A stretch of 34,323 nt of DNA, from NCBI GenBank assembly GCA_947628915.1, contig CANRBR010000007.1, positions 1-34,323 on the forward strand, in the 5' to 3' direction. Origin of the DNA: an uncultured Bacilli bacterium (lineage in GTDB: Bacteria; Bacillota_I; Bacilli_A; RF39; UBA660). The position numbers were made by a program, and so were the translations under genes. Below are positions 16,968-27,270 of the stretch, piece by piece; position 1 is the stretch's first letter, and every line of letters starts with the position of its first letter. A model generated the notes under the pieces. It was not told the DNA's origin. It saw only the letters and a list, made by a program, of their open reading frames with translations, and did no database searches.

Positions 16968-17088
16968 ATATATTATATGTAAAAACGAATATAATATTAA
17001 TTATTTTAATTATAAAAATATATAAAAACACTTGATTAGTCTTTTATTTTAAAAATAAAAAAGCAAATGTAATAAAGGTAGTGATAAA

Positions 17089-20000
17089 ATGAGTAAATGG
17101 ACAAATGAACAAGAAGAAGCTATAACAAAGACAGGTACTAATATTATTGTATCTGCAGGAGCAGGTAGTGGTAAAACTGCAGTCTTAACTGAAAGAACTA
17201 TTAGAAAACTATTAAATGGAGGTAACATTAATAGGCTTTTAATACTAACTTTTACAAATGCAGCAGCAGGAGAGATGAAAGATAGAATTAGAAGTGCGAT
17301 TAAAGATGCAAACCTTAAAGAACAACTAGATTATATAGACTCATCTTATATAACTACATTTGATTCATTTGCCCTATCAATCGTTAGGAGATACCACACT
17401 CTCCTAAAACTATCTAACGATATATCTATAATGGATTCATCTATAGAAACACTTAAGACAAATGAATTTATAGATGAAATATTTGAAAACATGTATGAAG
17501 ATGAAGACTTTGATAAACTAATTAAAGACTTTGCTATTAAAAGCGATGATAACATAAAAAAAATAGTGAAAGAAGCATCTAGTAAATTAGATTTAATTCC
17601 TGAGAAAAGAGAATATCTAAATAGTTACATAGATACACACTTTAATGAAAAGTTTATAGAAGATAAAATAAACGATTATATAAATATAATAAATAAAGAG
17701 ATATCTTTTATTAAAGAAGATTATAAAGAGTTAACTTCTAGAGTGGATAATAAGTTTATAGAAACTTACAATATAGAACCATTAATAAGTTCTAAAACCT
17801 ATGAAGAGATTAAAACTAGTTTAACTTTAATAGGAAGTCCAAGAAAGAATAAAAACTGTGAGGAAGACTTTAAAATATATAAAGATAGAATTGATGTACG
17901 CAAAAAGAAATTAATAGAGTTAACTAGATTTAAAGATACAGAAGATATAAAAGACTCACTCTTATCAACAGAGCCTTATATAAGAGCTATAATAAAAATA
18001 ATATTAAAATTTGATGAGATGTTTTTAGATTATAAAAATAAAATGAACTTATATACATTTACTGATATTGCTTTAATGGCTATAAAAGTTATAAAAGAAA
18101 ATCCTGATGTTAAAGAAGAATTAAAGAACAGTTTTGATGAAATAATGGTAGATGAATACCAAGATACAAGCAATATACAAGAAGAGTTTATAAACTTAAT
18201 ATCTAATAATAATGTGTATATGGTTGGAGATATAAAACAGTCTATATATAGATTTAGACATGCAAATCCTTACATATTTAGAAATAAATACGATAACTAT
18301 TCTAAGAACTTAGGTGGAATAAAGATAGACTTACTTAAAAACTTTAGGTCTCGTAGTGAGGTATTAGATAATATAAATTTGATATTTAATCTAATTATGG
18401 ATAACGAAGTAGGGGATGCAGAGTATAAAGAGTCTCATCAGATGAACTTTGGTAACAAAAGTTATATAGAAGAGTGTAAGACAAATCAAAACTACAATAT
18501 GGAAATATTTAACTACAATCCAAAAGATATAGACTACGCAACAGATGAGATTGAGGCTTTCACAACTGCATATGATATTAAAGAAAAACTAGAAAATAAG
18601 TATCTTGTAGTAGATAAAAAAACAAAGACACTTCGCCCTTGTACATATAGTGATTTTGCAATCATAATGGATAGGGGAACTGCTTTTGATTTATATAAAA
18701 AGATATTTGAGTATGTAGGAATACCTATAGTACAGATAAAAAATGAAAAACTAACTATAGACGATGATATAATTGTACTTAAAAATTTAATAAATTTGAT
18801 AGTTAAAGTAAATCTAAATGAGATAGATGATGAGTTTAAATATTTATTTACAAGTGTATCAAGGTCTTATATATTTAGAACTCCCGATGAAGAGATATTC
18901 GATATAATAAAGTCTAATAATTTTTATGATAGTGAATTATATAAAAAGTGTAAGAAAATTGATATAACTGAAATATCTAATATAGATTTATTAAATAAAG
19001 TATTGGATGAATTTGATTACTATAAAAAGTTAATAACAACTAATAATATAAAAGAGTCTATGATAAGACTAGACTACTTAAAAGACTTAAGTATATCTTT
19101 ATCTAACATCGGATATAACGTTATAGATTTTGCTCATTATTTAACTAAAATGATAGAAAGTGGAGAGATAGAATACTCACTTAATAGTGATTCTAGTAAC
19201 TCAGTAAAAATACTTAATATACATAAAAGTAAAGGACTTGAATATAGCATTTGTTACTTTACTGGACTATATAAGAAATCTAACGATGAAGATTCAAAGG
19301 CTAAATTTATAGTAGATTCTAACTATAATATAATAACTCCTTATTATGATAATGGAATAAAAGAGACTATATTAAAAGATTTACTTTTAAATGAAGAGTT
19401 AAGAGAATCTATAAGTGAAAAAATAAGACTATTTTATGTTGCTTTAACTCGTGCGAAAGAAAAAATAATTATAGTGTGTCCAATAGATTTAGAAAAAGAA
19501 TCATTTGATACACTAGTTCCAAGTGAGATAAGACTTAAATACAATAGAATATCAAAGATGTTAGATAGTATTGCTAAAGTACTAACTCCATATATAAAAG
19601 AAATAGACTTTGATAAAGTAATACTAACTCACGATTATGAGAATACTAAAAGCTTGTATTACAAAGAAAAAGTAAAAAAGATAGATACTAAAATTAAAAA
19701 ATTATCTAATAATATAGAATATGAATTAATAGATGAATCAAGATATTCTAAAACTACTCATAAACTTATTACAAAAGAAGAATACGAAAACATGAAAAGC
19801 GGAACTAATCTTCATTATGTGTTTGAAACAGAAGATTTTAAAACTGCTACTAATCCTTATATACTTAAGTTCTTAAAACATATAGATAATAACTATATAA
19901 ATATATATAAAGAATACGAATTCGTATATGAAGATGATAACCTTTTTAAACACGGTATAATAGACTTAATGTTAGAATATGAAAATAGTATTTCTATAAT

Positions 20001-20145
20001 AGATTACAAGATGAAAAATATAGAAGATGAAAACTATTTAAAGCAATTAAATGGATATAAAAAATATATTGAAAGTATAAGTAAAAAAGATGTATCCATT
20101 TATCTTTATTCAATACTTGATGATGAATTAAAGCAATTAAAATAG
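17089..20145 (+). CDS. addA: ATP-dependent helicase/nuclease AddA
   Basis: VSAGAGSGKTAVLTERTIRKL, VDEYQDTS, LLKNFRSR, NIHKSKGLEY, LFYVALTRAKEK, GIIDLMLEYENSISIIDYKMK. Confidence 0.95.
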   Translation: MSKWTNEQEEAITKTGTNIIVSAGAGSGKTAVLTERTIRKLLNGGNINRLLILTFTNAAAGEMKDRIRSAIKDANLKEQLDYIDSSYITTFDSFALSIVRRYHTLLKLSNDISIMDSSIETLKTNEFIDEIFENMYEDEDFDKLIKDFAIKSDDNIKKIVKEASSKLDLIPEKREYLNSYIDTHFNEKFIEDKINDYINIINKEISFIKEDYKELTSRVDNKFIETYNIEPLISSKTYEEIKTSLTLIGSPRKNKNCEEDFKIYKDRIDVRKKKLIELTRFKDTEDIKDSLLSTEPYIRAIIKIILKFDEMFLDYKNKMNLYTFTDIALMAIKVIKENPDVKEELKNSFDEIMVDEYQDTSNIQEEFINLISNNNVYMVGDIKQSIYRFRHANPYIFRNKYDNYSKNLGGIKIDLLKNFRSRSEVLDNINLIFNLIMDNEVGDAEYKESHQMNFGNKSYIEECKTNQNYNMEIFNYNPKDIDYATDEIEAFTTAYDIKEKLENKYLVVDKKTKTLRPCTYSDFAIIMDRGTAFDLYKKIFEYVGIPIVQIKNEKLTIDDDIIVLKNLINLIVKVNLNEIDDEFKYLFTSVSRSYIFRTPDEEIFDIIKSNNFYDSELYKKCKKIDITEISNIDLLNKVLDEFDYYKKLITTNNIKESMIRLDYLKDLSISLSNIGYNVIDFAHYLTKMIESGEIEYSLNSDSSNSVKILNIHKSKGLEYSICYFTGLYKKSNDEDSKAKFIVDSNYNIITPYYDNGIKETILKDLLLNEELRESISEKIRLFYVALTRAKEKIIIVCPIDLEKESFDTLVPSEIRLKYNRISKMLDSIAKVLTPYIKEIDFDKVILTHDYENTKSLYYKEKVKKIDTKIKKLSNNIEYELIDESRYSKTTHKLITKEEYENMKSGTNLHYVFETEDFKTATNPYILKFLKHIDNNYINIYKEYEFVYEDDNLFKHGIIDLMLEYENSISIIDYKMKNIEDENYLKQLNGYKKYIESISKKDVSIYLYSILDDELKQLK

Positions 20146-20154
20146 AATATACTT

Positions 20155-20183
20155 TTGACATAGATTGATGGGTGTGTTAAAAT
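20155..20183 (+). promoter_or_regulatory. Sigma-A promoter upstream of the 20208 gene
   Basis: TTGACA, 17-nt spacer, TAAAAT. Confidence 0.65.
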
Positions 20184-20207
20184 ATTATCTATATTGGGGG
20201 ATTAGTC

Positions 20208-21074
20208 ATGGTAGGTAATGATTTAATAGAGAAAATAATATATAAATCAAACAAAAATCAATATATAGATAAAAATACCATTAAAGAGATTATAGAACAC
20301 GTTATAAGCAAATCCGATAAAGTAACAAGAGATAAATTTAATGGAGTAAACTTTAAAGATTCTCAATTATGTTATGATGCCTGTAGTGTTGCAGATGTTA
20401 AACAATGTCAAATTATAGTGGATTACGATAAAATGACTTGTGGAAATGACTCTTCAATGTTAGAAGCAAATCTAGATATAGTTGCCACTTTACTACATGA
20501 AATTTCACATCTAGAAGAGTTTAACAAAATTAAAAGAAAAGATTTAGAAGCAATTTTATTAAATGCTTCAGACCTTGTTTTTTTTGAAAACTTGGCAATA
20601 AGCAGATTAAAAAAATATAGAATATTTCTATCTGATTCGTTTTATACTAATCTAATAATAAGGTTACAACAAAAATTATATTTAAAAATATATGATAAAA
20701 TACCATCAGAAAGACTTGCTGATATAAATGCTTATAGAAGACTTTATGAAAGCATTAGTTCATACCACAAATTTGATGAACTTTATCAAGATGCTTATTA
20801 TGCTGTTAAATATTCACTTATAGAGCAATATTTTTCAGGTTATAATAAAACATTAAATAAATCTAATTGTTGTAATGTACCACTAATAGATTATTTTAAA
20901 TTTATTAAGCAGGAACACCTACTTGAAAAATTTCATTTTTATTCAAAAGATTTAAACCAGTTTTTAAATAATTGTTCTAATGAGTTTACACTAGAAGAGA
21001 GAATGAGATTTGGACTTCCTATTACTAGTGATGAAATTAAAGACATGTCTAAAACATTATTTAAAAAAATGTGA
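20208..21074 (+). CDS. Uncharacterised protein with HExxH motif (possible zinc-dependent peptidase)
   Basis: LDIVATLLHEISHLEEF; downstream IPSERLADINAYRRLYE; SD GGGGGAT. Confidence 0.75.
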   Translation: MVGNDLIEKIIYKSNKNQYIDKNTIKEIIEHVISKSDKVTRDKFNGVNFKDSQLCYDACSVADVKQCQIIVDYDKMTCGNDSSMLEANLDIVATLLHEISHLEEFNKIKRKDLEAILLNASDLVFFENLAISRLKKYRIFLSDSFYTNLIIRLQQKLYLKIYDKIPSERLADINAYRRLYESISSYHKFDELYQDAYYAVKYSLIEQYFSGYNKTLNKSNCCNVPLIDYFKFIKQEHLLEKFHFYSKDLNQFLNNCSNEFTLEERMRFGLPITSDEIKDMSKTLFKKM

Positions 21075-21095
21075 TATACTAATTGTGGTGGTTAT

Positions 21096-21380
21096 ATGGA
21101 ACTTAGTGATGTTATATTTATAAATAATTTACCTAGTATTGATTTACACGGATACGATAGAGATACTGCTAGAGTAAAAGTACTTGAGTTTATAAAAGAT
21201 AATAAAATTTTAAAAAATGATATTGTCTGCATAGTACACGGAATAGGAAGCGGTATATTAAAATGTGAAGTACATAAAGTATTAAAAAATAGTAAAGATG
21301 TACTTGATTTTAAAATATTTTATAATAATGTAGGATGTACTATAGTTAAATTAAATATTGATAATAAGAAAAGAGTATAG
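21096..21380 (+). CDS. Stand-alone Smr domain protein
   Basis: SIDLHGYDRDTARVKVLEFI...IVHGIGSGILK, the MutS2 C-terminal Smr signature. Confidence 0.9.
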   Translation: MELSDVIFINNLPSIDLHGYDRDTARVKVLEFIKDNKILKNDIVCIVHGIGSGILKCEVHKVLKNSKDVLDFKIFYNNVGCTIVKLNIDNKKRV

Positions 21381-21394
21381 TTTGTACTCTTTTT
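21369..21394 (+). terminator. Terminator overlapping the stop codon of the Smr gene
   Basis: AAAAGAGTA-tagtttg-TACTCTTTT + T; followed by TGCTATAAT. Confidence 0.7.
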
Positions 21395-21419
21395 ATGCTA
21401 TAATTAAAGTGGTGGTTAT

Positions 21420-23585
21420 ATGGCTGTATATAAGAAAGTAACTGAGGTTTTAGTAGAACTAAAGGCTAAGAAAATAGATAAAACTTTTTCATATTTAGTA
21501 AAAGAAGATTTAAATGATAAAGTACATGTTGGAATTAGAGTATTAGTTCCATTTGGTAAACAGACTTTAGAAGGATTTGTACTAAATATAGAAGAGAATA
21601 AAGAACTGGATTATGAATTAAAAGAAATTATAGATGTAGTAGATGAGAAAACAGTTATAAATGAAGAACTAGGAAAATATATAAGTCAAAAGACACTTTG
21701 TAATTTGATAAGTGCTTATCAAACTATGCTTCCTGCAGCCCTAAAAGCCCATAAAAATTTTAATGTTAACAAAAAATATGTAAGTTATATAAAATTAATC
21801 GATAAAAACTATATACCTAAAAATGATAATCAAAAAGATATACTAGATAGATTAAAAAATGGATTGGTTTTAAAAAGTGAACTTACTAAAATATCTATAT
21901 CTAGTATAAATACTTTACTATCCAAAAATGTAATAGAAGAGATAAAAGAAGAGACTTATAGATTAAAGGATGATAATTATTATGAGGATAATAAAGTAAA
22001 ATTAACTTTAGAACAGGAAAACGCTTTAAATGAAGTATTGAAAAGTAAAAATAAATTTACCCCTTTTTTAATACACGGTGTGACAGGTAGTGGGAAAACC
22101 GAAGTATATATGAACATAATTGAAGAGGTTTTAAAAGATAAAAAAGAGGTAATAGTTCTTGTTCCAGAGATTAGTTTAACTCCACAAATGGTTAGAGTAT
22201 TTAAAAGTAGATTTAAAAGCAATATTGCGATACTTCACAGTGCCCTATCAGATGGTGAAAAATATGACGAGTGGAGAAAAATAGAGAGGAAAGAAGTATC
22301 TATTGTAATAGGTGCAAGAAGTGCGATATTTGCTCCTTTTACAAATATTGGTTTAATTGTTTTAGATGAGGAACACTCTGATACTTATAAACAGGATAAT
22401 AATCCTAAATATGATGCAATAGATATAGCAATAAAACGCGCTAAAACATATAATTGTCCATTAGTTCTTGGGAGTGCAACACCATCTATTGAAAGTTATA
22501 CTAGAGCTAAAGCAGGTATATATAAATTAATAGAATTAAAACAGAGAATAAATAAAACTATGCCTGATGTAAAATTAATAGATATGAAAGAAGAAATAAA
22601 AAAAGGCTATAGAATATTATCTAGTGAACTTATAGACGATATAAACGATAGATTGAGTAAAGATGAACAAGTAATATTATTTTTAAATAGAAGAGGTTAT
22701 ACTACGACTATTACTTGTAAAGAGTGCGGTTCGATTATCAAGTGTCCTAATTGTGATATACCTCTTACTTATCACAAAAATGGTAATAAACTTAACTGTC
22801 ATTATTGTAACTATACTACATTTAAACCTCTTAACTGTCCAACTTGTAATAGTAAAAGTTTGAATGACTATGGTATGGGTACGGAAAAATTAGAAGAAGA
22901 AGTAAATAGGATTATTAAAGGCGCTAAAACAATTAGAATGGATATAGATACGACAAAAAGAAAAGGAAGTCATGACAAAATAATAAATGACTTTAAAAAT
23001 AAAAAGCACAATATTCTTATCGGTACCCAGATGATATCTAAAGGACTTGATTTTAAAGATGTAACTTTAGTTGGCGTATTAAATGCTGATGCGTCTTTGA
23101 ATATACCTGATTTTAGAAGTGGTGAGCGTACATTTAGTCTTTTAAATCAAGTATCTGGAAGGTCTGGCAGAGCTAAAAGTGGTAAAGTAATTATACAGTG
23201 CTTTAATAAAGACCACTACAGTATAAAGTATGCAAGTTTAAACGACTATAATAGTTTTTATAACGAAGAGATGTCTATAAGAAAAAAGCTAAAATATCCT
23301 CCATATTACAATCTTTGTCTAATAACATTAAGTGGTTTAAAATATGAATATGTAATAAAAGAGGCAGAAAAGATAAAAGATTATTTAACTAAAATTCCTA
23401 ATATAATAGTTTTAGGTCCTAGTTTATCTAGTATGCCTAAAATATATAATAAATATTATGTCCAAATAATAATTAAATATAAAAATATAAAAAACATATA
23501 TAATGAATTAAAATTTATAAATGAGAAATCAAAGAATAATTCAAAAATAAATTTAGAAATAGATATAAATCCAAAAAAATTATAA
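21420..23585 (+). CDS. priA: Primosomal protein N' (PriA helicase)
   Basis: GVTGSGKTEVYM, LDEEHSDTYKQD, GSATPSIES, CNYTT/CPNC zinc cysteines, GTQMISKGLDF. Confidence 0.97.
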   Translation: MAVYKKVTEVLVELKAKKIDKTFSYLVKEDLNDKVHVGIRVLVPFGKQTLEGFVLNIEENKELDYELKEIIDVVDEKTVINEELGKYISQKTLCNLISAYQTMLPAALKAHKNFNVNKKYVSYIKLIDKNYIPKNDNQKDILDRLKNGLVLKSELTKISISSINTLLSKNVIEEIKEETYRLKDDNYYEDNKVKLTLEQENALNEVLKSKNKFTPFLIHGVTGSGKTEVYMNIIEEVLKDKKEVIVLVPEISLTPQMVRVFKSRFKSNIAILHSALSDGEKYDEWRKIERKEVSIVIGARSAIFAPFTNIGLIVLDEEHSDTYKQDNNPKYDAIDIAIKRAKTYNCPLVLGSATPSIESYTRAKAGIYKLIELKQRINKTMPDVKLIDMKEEIKKGYRILSSELIDDINDRLSKDEQVILFLNRRGYTTTITCKECGSIIKCPNCDIPLTYHKNGNKLNCHYCNYTTFKPLNCPTCNSKSLNDYGMGTEKLEEEVNRIIKGAKTIRMDIDTTKRKGSHDKIINDFKNKKHNILIGTQMISKGLDFKDVTLVGVLNADASLNIPDFRSGERTFSLLNQVSGRSGRAKSGKVIIQCFNKDHYSIKYASLNDYNSFYNEEMSIRKKLKYPPYYNLCLITLSGLKYEYVIKEAEKIKDYLTKIPNIIVLGPSLSSMPKIYNKYYVQIIIKYKNIKNIYNELKFINEKSKNNSKINLEIDINPKKL

Positions 23586-23674
23586 AACATAACACATAAC
23601 TGTTGTAATTTTAAAAAAAAAATGTTACAATTTATATAGCATAAGGCTATATGAAGAATAAAAGGGTGAAAGAT

Positions 23675-24304
23675 ATGTACGATGATTTTTTATTGAACAA
23701 TAATTATAATGATTCTTCTAATCAAAACACTTCTTCAAGTGATCTTGATACTTTATTTGATAATTTGACATCAGATATAAGCAATTTTAATAAATATATA
23801 GATGGTGTAAATAGACAAAAGAAAGAGAATAATAAAGAAGAAAGAGAATTATTAGAAGAAAAACAAAGAATAGATAAATCTAAACTTGAGTTTGAAGAAT
23901 ATGTTAGAACTAAAAACGAAGAATACGAAAACAAAATGAATCAAGTAGATGTATATTTAAATGAACAAAAACAAAATTTACAAAAACTTGAAGCAGAGTT
24001 TAAAACAAATATGGATAATACTTTAAATGAGCTCGAAATTTCAAAAAAAGAGCTTGAAATTCAAAGAGAAAAATTTAAAGAAGAAAAAGAACAATTTGAA
24101 ACATATAAGAATATCGAGATAAATCGTATTAAACATTCACAAGAGATTTTAGAATCAGAAAAGAATCAATTCGAGAAATATAAAGAAGTAAATAATAAGA
24201 AGATAGAACTAGAAAACAAAAATTTACAACAGAAATGTGATAGGTTTAAAGAGTTAATAAGTCAGTTTAATACGAGCTTTAAACCAATAATTGATGAGGA
24301 ATAA
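23675..24304 (+). CDS. Coiled-coil protein (upstream member of pair)
   Basis: Heptad-rich Glu/Lys central region; C-terminal RFKELISQFN. ATG 23675 has SD GGGTG; ATG 23651 is an alternative. Confidence 0.75.
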   Translation: MYDDFLLNNNYNDSSNQNTSSSDLDTLFDNLTSDISNFNKYIDGVNRQKKENNKEERELLEEKQRIDKSKLEFEEYVRTKNEEYENKMNQVDVYLNEQKQNLQKLEAEFKTNMDNTLNELEISKKELEIQREKFKEEKEQFETYKNIEINRIKHSQEILESEKNQFEKYKEVNNKKIELENKNLQQKCDRFKELISQFNTSFKPIIDEE

Positions 24305-24316
24305 AGAGGTGTGAAA

Positions 24317-25465
24317 ATGGAAAATAATAATGATATTTTTGAATTTGGAAATGAAAATGATCAAACAAATAATTTTGACTACGATTCTATAAGCGGTCTA
24401 GGTGAAAGTAATTACGATAACGAAGATTTATTTAATAATGAGGTTGGAACTGAAGAAAATGTAAATGAAGATACTAATAATACAGATGATTATCAAATTG
24501 GTAGCTTAGACAGTACAAATGATACTGATGACTATAATTTTGATAATTATGTACCAGAAAACTATCTTGAGAATGAGGATTATAATATTAAAACAGATGA
24601 TGAAGATAGTAATGATTCTTCAGTTGATTTAAAAGAAGATAATAATGATAATAATGATGATGATACATCTGGTGGTGAATTTAATCAGATGAATGAAGAT
24701 GTTCAAGCAGAAGAAACTGATACTGATGAAAACGATACTTTAGATGATACGAATAATGAGGTTGAAACTACTTCAGTTGAAGATAATGAAGAAACTATTG
24801 ATAACAACGATGAAACAGTTGAAGAACAAGAAGAAAATCCAGAAATAACAATGTCAGATACACCTATTGAAGAATTAAATAAATTAACTGAGTATGAAGA
24901 TGATGATATAGAGTCAACTGATATTAATTCTTTGTTTGAAAAAGTGAGTGTAAATGTACAAGATGCATCTGATATATTTAGAAAAAATACAGATTTAAAA
25001 CAGAAAATAGACTCTAGATTTGACGAGTTAAAGAAATTACAGTCTGAAATAGAAAATTCTAGAAAAAGTCAATTAGATGAAATAAATCAGTATAAAGAAG
25101 AAGTATTAAATAAACTTACTGAAAAGAAAGAAGAAATAGAAAAAAGATTAAATCTACTTAAAGATTCTCAAGCATCATTAGAAAAAGAAAAACAAGAATT
25201 TGAAGATTACAAGAAACAAGAACAAGATAATATCGACAAAGTACAAAAAGAAGTACAATCTGCCTATGATGATAGAAGAGAAGAATTAAGTCATATAGAA
25301 GATGTTCTTAGAAAACAAAAAGATGCGCTTGATGAAGAGAGAAGTCAACTTAGTCTTGATAGAATTCAATACGAGGCTGATAAGAATGACCTAGCTAACA
25401 ATTTACTTAAATTCAACGAATTGGTAAGTGCATTTAAAAATGGAGTTACTGAACCAAAAGAATAG
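24317..25465 (+). CDS. Acidic (D/N/E-rich) coiled-coil protein (downstream member of pair)
   Basis: Low-complexity acidic N-terminal ~190 aa followed by coiled coil; C-terminal KFNELVSAFK. Confidence 0.8.
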   Translation: MENNNDIFEFGNENDQTNNFDYDSISGLGESNYDNEDLFNNEVGTEENVNEDTNNTDDYQIGSLDSTNDTDDYNFDNYVPENYLENEDYNIKTDDEDSNDSSVDLKEDNNDNNDDDTSGGEFNQMNEDVQAEETDTDENDTLDDTNNEVETTSVEDNEETIDNNDETVEEQEENPEITMSDTPIEELNKLTEYEDDDIESTDINSLFEKVSVNVQDASDIFRKNTDLKQKIDSRFDELKKLQSEIENSRKSQLDEINQYKEEVLNKLTEKKEEIEKRLNLLKDSQASLEKEKQEFEDYKKQEQDNIDKVQKEVQSAYDDRREELSHIEDVLRKQKDALDEERSQLSLDRIQYEADKNDLANNLLKFNELVSAFKNGVTEPKE

Positions 25466-25483
25466 AATTTCTATTCTTTTTTT
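25456..25483 (+). terminator. Terminator overlapping the stop codon of the 24317 gene
   Basis: AAAAGAATAG-AATTT-CTATTCTTTT + TTT; followed by TGTTATAAT. Confidence 0.75.
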
Positions 25484-25510
25484 GTTATAATAATAATGGA
25501 TAGTGATTGT

Positions 25511-26401
25511 ATGAGAGATTATATATTAAAATTTGTAGATGAACTAAAATATGAAAAAAATTATTCTGATTTGACAGTTAATGGTTATTTAAAAGATTTA
25601 GATTTGTTTTTAGAATATTTAAATGAAAACAATATAAAAAACTTTAAAAATGTAGAATATCAAGATATAAGACTATATATAAACTATTTATACGATTTAA
25701 AATACAATAATAAAACAATATCAAGACATATTAGTTCACTTAGAAGTTTTTTTAAATATTTAGAAGTAAATAATATTATAGATAATAATCCTTGTACTTT
25801 GATATCCAATCCCAAACTAGATAAAAAATTACCAAAATATTTAAACTTTGAAGATACAGAAAAGTTATTGAATGCGTTTGATAATAACAACTATATAGGA
25901 CTTAGAAATTCGCTTATACTCGAGATGCTTTATTCAACAGGAATGCGTGTTAGTGAGATATCAAGTTTAAAAGTAAAAGATATATCTTTATCTAATAAAT
26001 CAATTAGAGTAACTGGAAAAGGTAATAAAGAAAGAATTGTTTATTTTGGAACGTGCTGTCTAAATTTATTAAATGATTATTTAAAAAAGAGTTATGATAA
26101 ACTAAATAAAAATAAGTGCGAATATCTATTTTTAAGTAAGACAGGTAAGAAAATAAATGATAGAGAGATTCGCTTTATAGTAGATGATGCTGCAAAAATA
26201 GCAGGAATAGAGATAAAAATATCTCCCCATGTTTTAAGACACACTTTTGCTACACACATGTTAACGGATGGGGCTGACCTTAGAAGTGTTCAAGAATTAC
26301 TAGGGCATGAAAACTTGTCTACTACTCAGATATATACTCATTTAACTAATGAAAAAATAAGAAATGTATATTTAAATGCTCATCCAAGAGCAAGGAGGTA
26401 A
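25511..26401 (+). CDS. Tyrosine recombinase XerC/XerD family
   Basis: TGMRVSEISSLKVKDI, HVLRHTFATHMLTDGADLRSVQELLGHENLSTTQIYTH with catalytic R-H-R-H-Y. ATG 25496 is only 4 nt from a TATAAT. Confidence 0.93.
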   Translation: MRDYILKFVDELKYEKNYSDLTVNGYLKDLDLFLEYLNENNIKNFKNVEYQDIRLYINYLYDLKYNNKTISRHISSLRSFFKYLEVNNIIDNNPCTLISNPKLDKKLPKYLNFEDTEKLLNAFDNNNYIGLRNSLILEMLYSTGMRVSEISSLKVKDISLSNKSIRVTGKGNKERIVYFGTCCLNLLNDYLKKSYDKLNKNKCEYLFLSKTGKKINDREIRFIVDDAAKIAGIEIKISPHVLRHTFATHMLTDGADLRSVQELLGHENLSTTQIYTHLTNEKIRNVYLNAHPRARR

Positions 26402-26402
26402 T

Positions 26403-26984
26403 ATGTCAAAATTATATTTTAGGTTTGGTGCGATGAATTGTGGTAAAACAACCGCACTCCTTCAAGTTGCTCATAACTACGAAGAAAAAGGTATGAAAGT
26501 TTTAGTAATTAAACCATCTATAGATAAAAAAGGAAATAAGAAAATAGTATCTAGATTAGGTGTAGAAAGAAAAGTCGATATATTACTTAGCCCTAGTGAA
26601 AAACTAACTCCTAAAATAGATTTTAATAACTTAAGTTGTATATTAGTAGATGAAGTACAGTTTATGAAGTCATCTCAAATAAAAGAATTATGGATAATTG
26701 CAAAACTTAAAGATATACCTGTAATATGTTATGGTCTTAAGACTAACTTTAAAGGTAAATTATTTGAAGGCTCTAAAGCCTTGATAGAAGTAGCAGATGA
26801 ACTAGAAGAACTTATAACTATATGTAAATGTGGTAAAAGAGCTAAATTTAATGCAAGACTTATAGATGGAAAATATACTAAAGTAGGGGATGAAGTTGCA
26901 ATAGATGGGTTAGATGCAAGTTATGAACCACTATGTGGTAAGTGTTATATAAAACAAGTACTTAAAATAAATACTAATCTTTAG
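26403..26984 (+). CDS. tdk: Thymidine kinase
   Basis: FGAMNCGKTTALLQVAHNYEEKG, VDEVQFM, YGLKTNF, CxC...CxxC zinc motif. Confidence 0.94.
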   Translation: MSKLYFRFGAMNCGKTTALLQVAHNYEEKGMKVLVIKPSIDKKGNKKIVSRLGVERKVDILLSPSEKLTPKIDFNNLSCILVDEVQFMKSSQIKELWIIAKLKDIPVICYGLKTNFKGKLFEGSKALIEVADELEELITICKCGKRAKFNARLIDGKYTKVGDEVAIDGLDASYEPLCGKCYIKQVLKINTNL

Positions 26985-26993
26985 TATTTTTTT
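26970..26993 (+). terminator. Terminator overlapping the tdk stop codon
   Basis: AATACTAA-TCT-TTAGTATT + TTTTT; the TAG stop is in the 3' arm. Confidence 0.7.
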
Positions 26994-27026
26994 AATACTT
27001 TTTAATAAAATTATATAGGTGATATC

Positions 27027-27266
27027 TTGAATATAGTAAATGGTATTAGGTCATATATTAAGGAAGATGAACTTAAAATAACAATACTAAATAATAAAAT
27101 AAATATAGTAAACTATACAGATATTGGACATTTTGATTCAAATAAAATAGTTGTAAAGACAAATAGTTTTGATGTAATAGTAAAAGGTAGTGATTTAGTA
27201 GTATCAAAACTTATGAACGATGAGATACTTATTACAGGTGATTTTAATAATATAGAATTTAGGTGA
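27027..27266 (+). CDS. yqfC: YabP/YqfC family sporulation protein
   Basis: 79 aa, EDELKITILNNKINIVNYTDIGHFDSNKIVVKTNSFDVIVKGSDLVV...ITGDFNNIEF; TTG start with AGGTGAT SD; followed by yqfD. Confidence 0.85.
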   Translation: MNIVNGIRSYIKEDELKITILNNKINIVNYTDIGHFDSNKIVVKTNSFDVIVKGSDLVVSKLMNDEILITGDFNNIEFR

Positions 27267-27270
27267 TATT

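Noticed and set aside
21096-21380. Smr gene as a MutS2 pseudogene remnant
   Set aside because: Has its own promoter, SD and intact domain; stand-alone Smr proteins are well known.
25511-26401. Xer recombinase as evidence for an integrative element
   Set aside because: Full-length housekeeping-like XerC/D with a core neighbourhood (priA, tdk); no att repeats or phage/ICE genes seen.
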